DNA of 64,000 bases. It comes from Bryobacteraceae bacterium (GTDB taxonomy: Bacteria > Acidobacteriota > Terriglobia > Bryobacterales > Bryobacteraceae). Below, one piece after another: positions 42,089 through 49,400 of the stretch (positions are counted from its first letter, which is position 1; each line of letters opens with the position of its first letter). The position numbers and the translations under genes were made by a program. A model generated the notes under the pieces. It was not told the origin of the DNA. It ran no database searches and saw only the letters and a list, made by a program, of their open reading frames with translations. The stretch covers positions 41,183-105,182 of the forward strand of contig JAHDVK010000020.1 of the NCBI GenBank assembly GCA_023384675.1, given 5' to 3'.

Positions 42089-42469
42089 ATGCCCGACATC
42101 ACCATCACATTTCAGGAAGAAGGCGACGAGCAGATCGGCTTCCGCATCCCGGCCGCCGTGGCCGAGAAGATGGACGCCTTCATCGCCGAACGCAACGCCA
42201 ACGCGGTCCTCGGCGGCCCCGCCTACGCCGGCAAGGCCGACTGGTTCACCAAGGAGTGCTACTACCGCATCTTGAAGCCGGTCCTCGATCGCTTCCCGGA
42301 TCCGCCGCCTGAGGAGGCGCAACTCAAGCTGTCGCAGGCCGCGGTGCTTCAACAGGAGGCAGCGCAGATCATCGCCAAAGCCGCCGTGCAGCCGTTCATC
42401 CCAATTAAGCCCGAGCCAACTGAGCCGACCGAGCCCGAGACCGAACCCGAGCCGACGAGGGCCGCATGA
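42089..42469 (+). CDS. Small tail-region protein, copy 2 of a paralog pair
   Basis: A 126-residue protein with the opening MPDITITFQEEGDEQIGFRI and helical body of the gene at 38320, and an acidic Pro/Glu/Thr tail (EPTEPTEPETEPEPT). The pair brackets the fibre and secreted genes, as if the block had been inserted between them or carried by one copy. Function unknown. Confidence 0.65.
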   Translation: MPDITITFQEEGDEQIGFRIPAAVAEKMDAFIAERNANAVLGGPAYAGKADWFTKECYYRILKPVLDRFPDPPPEEAQLKLSQAAVLQQEAAQIIAKAAVQPFIPIKPEPTEPTEPETEPEPTRAA

Positions 42470-42669
42470 GCAACGCAGAACCGCAGTTTCTCCCATTCCC
42501 CGAGCCGATGGCCGAAGAACTCCGCCGCCTGGAGCAGGCCAAGATGCACATCATCACTGGCTTCCTCTACGCCACAGGCCTCAAAGGCAAGACGATCAGC
42601 GTGGCGGCGGACCTCTCTGGGATCGAGGTCGGTGAGCTCGCGCCCGCGAAGCCGGAGGTGCCGCAATGA
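42466..42669 (+). CDS. Small hypothetical protein before the lysozyme
   Basis: A 67-residue protein, helical then beta (EELRRLEQAKMHIITGFLYA). It overlaps both neighbours by four bases, so it is co-translated with the lysozyme. It may be an assembly or lysis helper; no domain is recognised. Confidence 0.55.
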   Translation: MSNAEPQFLPFPEPMAEELRRLEQAKMHIITGFLYATGLKGKTISVAADLSGIEVGELAPAKPEVPQ

Positions 42670-43097
42670 CGCCCTCGCCGCGCTGCGTGGAACTGGTGAA
42701 GCGGTTCGAGGGCTTCCGCGCGAAGCCGTATTGCTGTCCGGCAGGGGTGCCGACGATCGGATACGGCCACACCGAGCGGGTGTCACTGTCCGATCCGCCG
42801 ATCTCGCGCGAGGAAGCAGCGACGCTGCTCGAAAAGGATCTCGCCGTCTTCGCGGCGGGCGTCGCCCGGCTGCTGACCGCGCCCGTAAAGCAGAACCAGT
42901 TCGATGCCCTGGTCAGCTTCGCCTACAACGTCGGACTCGGCAATCTCCAGCGCTCGACCTTGTTGAAGAAGGTCAACTCTGGCGATCTCGCCGGTGCCGC
43001 GCGCGAATTCGCGAAATGGACGAAAGCCAAGGGCAGGGAACTTCCCGGTCTCGTGAAACGCCGGGCGGCCGAGCGCACCCTGTTCGAGGAGGCATGA
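42666..43097 (+). CDS. Phage lysozyme (GH24 endolysin)
   Basis: A 143-residue muramidase that cuts peptidoglycan at the end of infection. The catalytic pattern of the T4/P22 group is seen as E15...C24...T30 (FEGFRAKPYCC then PTIGYGH), with Cys in the place of the usual Asp, a known variant form. The conserved QFDALVSFAYNVG stretch follows near residue 79. No signal peptide, so release needs a holin; candidates follow directly. The ATG overlaps the previous stop. Confidence 0.95.
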   Translation: MTPSPRCVELVKRFEGFRAKPYCCPAGVPTIGYGHTERVSLSDPPISREEAATLLEKDLAVFAAGVARLLTAPVKQNQFDALVSFAYNVGLGNLQRSTLLKKVNSGDLAGAAREFAKWTKAKGRELPGLVKRRAAERTLFEEA

Positions 43098-43828
43098 TGC
43101 TTACCAACGTCGTCAAAGGCGCGGCCACCGTGCTGCTGGCCGTCCTCGTCTGGTGTGGCGTGGAAGTCGCACTCGCCGTCCGCGCCTGGCGCGCCCTGCC
43201 CGACCAGGTCCTGATGCTCGCCAGCGAGCAGATCACCACCACCCAGGCCATCGTCGACGCCCGCCTCGCTTCCCTCGAAGATCGCGCCGACGCCCAACTC
43301 ACCGCCTCGCGCGCCGAGGTGCTCCACCGCGTCGATACACTCATCTCTCGCAGCGACGCCCGTGTGGCCGATACCCTCGCAGTTGCTGACCAGCGCCTGG
43401 CTGAATCGCTCGCCCTCGTCGATACCCGCACCGCCGAGATCCTGCGCCAGACGGAGACCACCACATCCGCCGCCACCGGCGTCCTCGAAAGCACCAACCG
43501 TCTCACCACCTCCCTCGAACCCTGGCTCGACTGCGGCACGCCCGAGCAGGGCCGCGAGTGCCTCCAATCGAAGCTCTGGTGGATGACCCTCAAAGCCGAC
43601 TCCGTCATGACCAACATCGCCATCGCCACGCCGAAGCTCGTCGAAGCCGCCGAACTCAGCGCCCGCAGCGGGCAACAGGCCGCCGCGTCGGCCGCCCACA
43701 CCTCCGCCAACCTCGCAGCCATCACTAAGCCCGGCCCTCGCTGGCTCCGCTGGGCGGGCGTGGGCCTCAGCGTCGCCGCCCCGGCCTCGCAGGTCGCCAT
43801 GCCCTTCGTTCTCGGGAGGCTGAAATGA
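43097..43828 (+). CDS. Membrane protein with coiled coil, possible lysis accessory
   Basis: A 243-residue protein with an N-terminal membrane segment (VVKGAATVLLAVLVWCGVEV), a long helical coiled-coil centre (about 45-140) and a hydrophobic C terminus (GVGLSVAAPASQVAMPFVLG). The layout would fit a spanin-like or holin-associated protein. Start at 43097 is chosen with GGAGG four bases upstream; an adjacent ATG at 43094 is possible. Assignment comes from position in the lysis cassette. Confidence 0.6.
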   Translation: MLTNVVKGAATVLLAVLVWCGVEVALAVRAWRALPDQVLMLASEQITTTQAIVDARLASLEDRADAQLTASRAEVLHRVDTLISRSDARVADTLAVADQRLAESLALVDTRTAEILRQTETTTSAATGVLESTNRLTTSLEPWLDCGTPEQGRECLQSKLWWMTLKADSVMTNIAIATPKLVEAAELSARSGQQAAASAAHTSANLAAITKPGPRWLRWAGVGLSVAAPASQVAMPFVLGRLK

Positions 43829-44043
43829 CCCAAGGCCAACTCGACCTCAGGACCCTCGACCGCCTGCTGTCTTGGCTCGCGGTCTACGTCTTTCTGCTGG
43901 CTACCGCCTGCTGGGTGGCCGGCGTGTTGAAAGATCTGGTGCCCATCCTCACGCACCTGATTTCGGGATTCAGCGGCGCCGCCTTCGCCGTCATGCGCAG
44001 CGCCGCCACACAAAAGGAGAAGGAATCGAATGAAGACCATTAA
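43825..44043 (+). CDS. Holin-like protein
   Basis: A 72-residue protein with two hydrophobic segments (LLSWLAVYVFLLATACWVAG and LVPILTHLISGFSGAAFAVM) and a charged C-terminal tail, a common holin form. It lies directly after the lysozyme and coiled-coil genes. The stop overlaps the next start by 14 bases. Confidence 0.6.
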   Translation: MTQGQLDLRTLDRLLSWLAVYVFLLATACWVAGVLKDLVPILTHLISGFSGAAFAVMRSAATQKEKESNEDH

Positions 44044-44386
44044 ACGCTGGTTCGGCGCCATCGGCGCCTACTTCACCACCGGCCAGGCCGCCCGCCAGGC
44101 CCAAGCCGCCATGGAATTGATCGGCGAAGTCCGCCCCTACATCATCCGAGCCGCGGATCTCGCCGTCACCCTCTCACCGTCCCCCGGCGACGACACCGCC
44201 TGGGCGGCCATCAAAGCGAAACACCCACGCCTGCTCACCGCCCAGCACCGCACCGCAGACGAAGTCAAAGCCGACGCCCTCCTCATCGCCACCGAACTCA
44301 TTCTCGCCCAATACCCCCTACTGTCCACCACCGTGGCGCGCCTCGCCGCGCAACAGAGTTATCTCGACTGGCGTGAGAGCCAGTAA
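44030..44386 (+). CDS. Hypothetical protein of the lysis region
   Basis: A 118-residue mostly helical protein (MKTIKRWFGAIGAYFTTGQA at the start; later SQSYLDW-like end). No membrane segment is clear. It overlaps the holin-like gene by 14 bases. Function unknown. Confidence 0.55.
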   Translation: MKTIKRWFGAIGAYFTTGQAARQAQAAMELIGEVRPYIIRAADLAVTLSPSPGDDTAWAAIKAKHPRLLTAQHRTADEVKADALLIATELILAQYPLLSTTVARLAAQQSYLDWRESQ

Positions 44387-44423
44387 ACCGTCAACCCATC
44401 AACCCAAGGAGAGATCAGAAACC

Positions 44424-44864
44424 ATGTTCAAGACCATCGCCCGTCCCGACCACAGCGAGCGCATCCTCGCCACCCCGCCCCAGCACTGCATCAGCCTCAA
44501 TGAGGCGCGGATGCTGAAAGGCATCCTGCTCGAAAAGCTCCCGCCCGGCTCCACCGTCACCATCCTGGGAGCCCCCGCCGGCGCTTTCGGCGGCGACGAC
44601 TACGACGAGAAGTGGCTCAACGACAACCTCGCAGGCCACGACCGTCCCCTGGTCCTCCGCCTCCGCATCCGCGCCGACATCGGCCAGGCGCGTCCGACCG
44701 ACCACACCAGCAACGCAGCCGCCCTGGCCACCGCCTGGATGCGCTCCCCCCGCGAAGCCTTCGAATCCATCTACGCCAGCTGCGGCGCCACGCAAGCGGA
44801 GATCGACAACTACCACCTCCGCCGCGAGCCCGTGAGCCAGGCAATCAACGGGCTGTATCGGTAG
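44424..44864 (+). CDS. Hypothetical protein, last gene of the phage operon
   Basis: A 146-residue protein (opens MFKTIARPDHSERILATPPQ; contains LDxLxxxAG-type stretches and GGDDYDEKWLNDNLAGHDRP). A good ribosome site, AAGGAG, precedes the ATG at 44424. No recognised domain. It closes the plus-strand late region, with the phosphorothioate operon converging from the other side. Confidence 0.55.
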   Translation: MFKTIARPDHSERILATPPQHCISLNEARMLKGILLEKLPPGSTVTILGAPAGAFGGDDYDEKWLNDNLAGHDRPLVLRLRIRADIGQARPTDHTSNAAALATAWMRSPREAFESIYASCGATQAEIDNYHLRREPVSQAINGLYR

Positions 44865-44876
44865 TCTGACTGAAGT

Positions 44877-44915
44877 GTGGGCGGAGCCTTGCCGATATGT
44901 GGACGCTCCGCCCAC
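44877..44915. terminator. Long hairpin between converging operons
   Basis: GTGGGCGGAGC/GCTCCGCCCAC, 11 perfect pairs with a 17-base loop, just after the last phage gene. There is no T tract on the plus strand, so factor-independent termination is doubtful. It may stop transcripts from both sides. Confidence 0.45.
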
Positions 44916-45288
44916 CCACGTCCTCAGTCGGTATTCAGCCAGGTGCGGTCGCCATCCACTGGACAGCAGACACAAGCGCGAGCTCTCCGAAACCGAGCCA
45001 GTAGCCGCGAGCCTTGGCTATCGCGATGTCGCAGCTGCCGCGGCCTCCTTGTCTTCGCCGTTAGATGTAGCAGAGCCGATGACTCTCGCGATCATCAACG
45101 GGAGCGGCCAACGCAATTCGGAATCGCGAAAGTATCCGCACGAGGCAGCTTGGTGACGTTGACTGTGAGGAAAGCGACAGGATTCGACCCCGAGACCAGC
45201 ACGGGCGGCTGGCTCGGCATAGAGGCTGAACGGGCTCAGGGACGAATAGTCACTGCCTTAATGTCCTCGTCATTCCTGGTAGGGCCAT
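44916..45288. other. Gap between converging operons, no gene seen
   Basis: About 370 bases between the phage operon and sspA. Frames open on the plus strand here, but they lack ribosome sites, start in the hairpin and give low-complexity products, so I regard them as non-coding. A vestigial gene end cannot be excluded. Confidence 0.55.
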
Positions 45289-46458
45289 TTATGCCGACCC
45301 CAGCTTCTGTGTAGAATGAGCCACGGAGGCGGTGACTAGTTCGTTAAGTGCCTGAAGGAAGCGATCAACCTCCTCAGCCCTCGATTCGACCGAAAGACTT
45401 ACCCGCACGCAACTCTTGGATTGCTCGTAGGACAACCCGTGCGCAAGCGCCACGTAAGACGGCTTTCGCGCCCCGTACGAGCAGGCGGAGCCGGCCGAAA
45501 TCGCAATGTCGGCTGACGCCATCCGATCGACCAGATCTTCCGCATCCATGCCAGGAAGACAGATATTGATGGTATTTGGAAGACGTTCCGTCCCTGCACC
45601 GAGCACGAATGCTCCAGCATGCAACCCTGTGATCCGCGATTCAAGGTCTGTACGCAGTTGCGCTACTTCAGCGAAACATCGCGATTTGTCGAGAAGACCG
45701 GTCAAGGCGGCAACCATCCCCACTACGGCGGCTGTATTCTCAGTTCCCGCGCGCAGACCGTGCTGTTGTCTTCCACCGTACAGCAAGGGCGCCAGAAGAT
45801 CAGAATCACGGACGAACAGCGCGCCAGTGCCCTTGGGGCCATGAAACTTGTGCGCCGAGAGGGATAGCAAGTCAACTTCAGCGAGCGCGCCGGATAGGTC
45901 CACTGCAATCTTTCCCACCGCCTGCGTGGCATCCGTGTGGACCAGGATGAGGGGGTCATGCTTCTTGACGGTATCCGCAATATTGCCCACTGGTTGGATC
46001 ACGCCAGTTTCGTTATTTGCCAGCATCACGGACACCAGCAACGTTTCTGGGGAAAGGGCGTTTACTAATGCATCTGCGTCGACGACACCTTGCCGGTCTA
46101 CCGGCACATGAGTAATTCGGAAGCCGTCCTCCCCCAAGTTCTCGCAGGTTTCCAGGATGGAAGGGTGCTCGATTGCGGAAACGACGATGTGCTGTCGTGC
46201 CCGATTCGCACGCGCCGCACCTCTCAGCGCCAAGTTGTTACTTTCAGTGGCGCCGGAAGTGATTATCAGCTGATCCCCGCTATCAGCCCCCAGCGCCCTT
46301 GCGAGACGGTTCTTCTCGATCTGAAGCCTGCGGGTGATGCCATTCATGTGGGCCAGGGCAGACGCGGGATTCGCAAACTGCTGCGTCAGGTACGGCAGCA
46401 TCGCCTCGACCGTACTCTCGAAGACCCGCGTCGTAGAGTTGTTGTCGAAGTAAATCAC
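45289..46458 (-). CDS. sspA: Cysteine desulfurase of the phosphorothioation operon (SspA/DndA/IscS-like)
   Basis: A 389-residue PLP enzyme that takes sulfur from cysteine and supplies it as persulfide. Features are the PLP lysine K204 in SAHKFHGPKG, HTDATQAVGK (174-183) and the mobile catalytic Cys at 326 (SAGSACSYGARKP). It is the last gene of the operon and its ATG overlaps the sspH stop by four bases. In Ssp and Dnd systems this enzyme provides sulfur to the PP-loop protein for backbone phosphorothioation. It could also serve cell metabolism as an IscS, but the coupling argues for a dedicated role. Confidence 0.9.
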   Translation of the reverse strand: MIYFDNNSTTRVFESTVEAMLPYLTQQFANPASALAHMNGITRRLQIEKNRLARALGADSGDQLIITSGATESNNLALRGAARANRARQHIVVSAIEHPSILETCENLGEDGFRITHVPVDRQGVVDADALVNALSPETLLVSVMLANNETGVIQPVGNIADTVKKHDPLILVHTDATQAVGKIAVDLSGALAEVDLLSLSAHKFHGPKGTGALFVRDSDLLAPLLYGGRQQHGLRAGTENTAAVVGMVAALTGLLDKSRCFAEVAQLRTDLESRITGLHAGAFVLGAGTERLPNTINICLPGMDAEDLVDRMASADIAISAGSACSYGARKPSYVALAHGLSYEQSKSCVRVSLSVESRAEEVDRFLQALNELVTASVAHSTQKLGSA

Positions 46459-49400
46459 TTTGGTGCCTCCGGCGGCAGCCCGTGTTCCGCGCGTATCAGC
46501 CGAACGAGCTGGGGCACGATGCGTTCGATATCGATATAAGGAACCTGTGCGAAAACAGCATCCGGGGTATCGCCGGTTTTGGCGAGCATGTGGCCCCGGC
46601 CGAGCAGCCGTTCGGCTCCAGAATTCTTGGTGCCCATCGCGATCTCGGCTGTAGCCGCGTTGTCAACCTTCAGGATCAGCCTGTTGCCGAGTTGCGAACG
46701 CAATTGCATTGGCATGACATCCTTGTCCGGCCGCTGTGCCGCAAACACCAGGAAGATGCCCGCAGCACGCGCTTTGACGCTCAACCGTCCAACGATATTG
46801 GGAACCGCGTTGCGATAGTCGTCGGTCTGCATCCAGTCCGCGAACTCGTCGTGGACGATCCAGAGAATAGGCAACTGACTGCCGGTGCTCCGTCGGTATG
46901 CGTGAACGTTCGGAACTCTCGCAGCCTTGAACAGCTCATACCGCCGGTTCATCTCATCCACCAGCCCCTCCAACACGTGAACCGCCGCATGCGGATCGTC
47001 GATGATGCCACCAGAGCCTACTTCCACATGCGGTAGCTCATCCAGTGGACGATAGTCCACGCCGAACTTCGGATCGATCAGGTAAATGTGCGCCTCGGCG
47101 GGACTGCGAGTGGCGGCGATGCTGAGGATGAGGTTTTGCATCAGCACCGACTTCCCGCTGCCCGTGATTCCGGCTACGAGTGTATGGGGCTGATTAAGCG
47201 GGTCAAGCAAAAGAGGCCGTCCATCCTCCTCCTGAATGCCTACACAGAGCTTCTCGCCCATCGGCGTCTGCCGGAATTCGCGAATATATGAGAGCAGGAC
47301 CGGCTCGGTATGCAATACTTGGCGATTCGGCCGTTCCACCGCAATCGACACCCGCCCCGATTCAGGAGTAGCGTGGATGATCTTAATTCCCTCGGACGTG
47401 TAAACCTCATTGGCGCGAGATTCCACTGCCTGGACCGTCAGATCCTTCGAGCCCTGAAGCTTGATGATCCCTGAGTTAGGCGTGAGGGTAGGGGGCATTC
47501 CGTCCACCAGACGCGCCGGCAACCCGCGGCTGATGAGCGCCTGCCGCAATTGAGCAGTGATCGATGTAAGCCACTCCTGCCCGGCTTCCTGCGAGCTGTG
47601 GTAAAGCGCCGCTTGTTCTTCAAGAAACGCCTCGACGGGAGGAATCTCCGCATTCCCCCCTGAAGCTGCGGCTGGGGCGGCTCCGCCTTCCGTGGGCGGC
47701 TCAGGGGTTGTGACAGGCGAAGTCTCCTGCTCTGCGGGTGGGGCAACCACGTGAAGCGCGGACCCGCCCGGCTCGCCGGGAGCAGCAGCCGCATTTGCTT
47801 CCGGTTTACCCGTCAGACTATAAAGCTTAGATTTCCCGAACGGAGGGTGTCCATTGCGCAACCTTAGATCCGCCGTGGAGGAAAACGTCATATCGAAATA
47901 CTGATTGATGAGCTCCCGAACGTGTCCGGGCCCGAAAACCTCCTGCAGGGCATCGAGGCGCGCAGTGCCCTTGGTGTTTGCAATTCCCTTCGCAATTGAT
48001 ACCTGGGCCGAGAGGTCTTGCGGCTCGTGAACGAAGATGTGTGAGTATCCCCAAATGCTCACGGAGCACTGGCGTTGCCGGATAGCGCGCCGCCACGCCA
48101 CCGTATCCAACTGCGGCCGACTGGGCGCGACCATCGTCTGGGATGCAACCAGGTCCGAAAGCCGGGCTAGCCATATGTCCTGATCGATCGTTATGGTCTC
48201 CCCGTCCATGGCCTCGGTGATCTGGGAAAGCGTGTCCATCAGCTGTTTTGCCGACGCGCTCGCAGCGCCGCCCACTGCGTCGTGGGTGACGAATTTCGCT
48301 TCTGTGACGACAATGTCAAGATGCATCTTCCCATCGCGCTCCGTAGGCGCAAGAACAAGCAAATCCGCGATGTTGGCGCCTTCCTTTTTCCCGAGCCATT
48401 CGCTGTAATCGTCTAGGAAACACCACGCAATCGGACGATCTAGGCCGATCTCAGACTCGACAAGATAACGGGAGAGAACCATGCCGAGCAGCTCATTCGT
48501 GTTGTTGGCACGACGGGCCGCCTTGAGAACTAGGCCACCTGATATCTTGTTAGCATCGTGAATGAAACGCTTCCACAGCGTCTCAATCACATGGTCCGGT
48601 GTATCAGACGCCAGCAACGCCCGCAGTTTTTCCTTGAGCGTATTGACCAGTAGCGTCTCTCGCGCCGACGAGGAGATAATCAAGTTGCGGCCATGCGTCG
48701 CGGACTGGACGTAGCGAATCACCTTCACCTGCCGCGCTTCCAGCAGCTTACGGTCAAGCAGCTCGTCTTGATTGACGACCCACGTCGCCAACTCGTGGGT
48801 CTCGCGGAAGATGCGATCGACGCTTTGATCATCGAAGTCCAGGGTTCGCATGAGGACCGGGCATTTGCCGCTGTTCCAGGCATCATCAGCACCGTGCGCG
48901 CATAGTGCGGCCACTGCGTAAAGGTAAATCCAGCCTGTCTCGCTTTGCGCAGGGCAGGTGAGTTGGAGACGAACCTTGCGGTCACCCTCGCTGACCGGCA
49001 ACCGTCTGCTCCATTGGTGAGGCTGGAGCCTGAACGGCTCTTCGGTCTCGCGGGGCAACCATTCCCATGCGGATTTCGACTCCCGCGAGATCAGATCCCT
49101 GCAATAGGCAATGTCCACCGGCTGAGAGCGTCCCTGACGACGCAGGCGGTTCGCCGCAGTGATGTTGACCCGCACCTTGGCGAGGAAGTCGCCCGATCCT
49201 TCTGTCGGATCGGCCTCGGCATCGATCCCGCGTGCCACCAGATCTCGGTAAATCTGGCGAAGATGCACCTCGTCCCGATGCATCAGGAGGACCTGACAGG
49301 TGATGCGGTTGCCCTCGCGCTTCGCATTGATGCGATTGATGCTTTCCACAACCGCTCTAGGCAGTTCCGGCGAATCGCAGTTGTATAGCAGGATAGAAAA

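Noticed and set aside
44877..45314. Plus-strand frame between the phage and ssp operons
   Set aside because: Starts inside the hairpin, has no ribosome site, and gives an Arg/Ser-rich product without a pattern.
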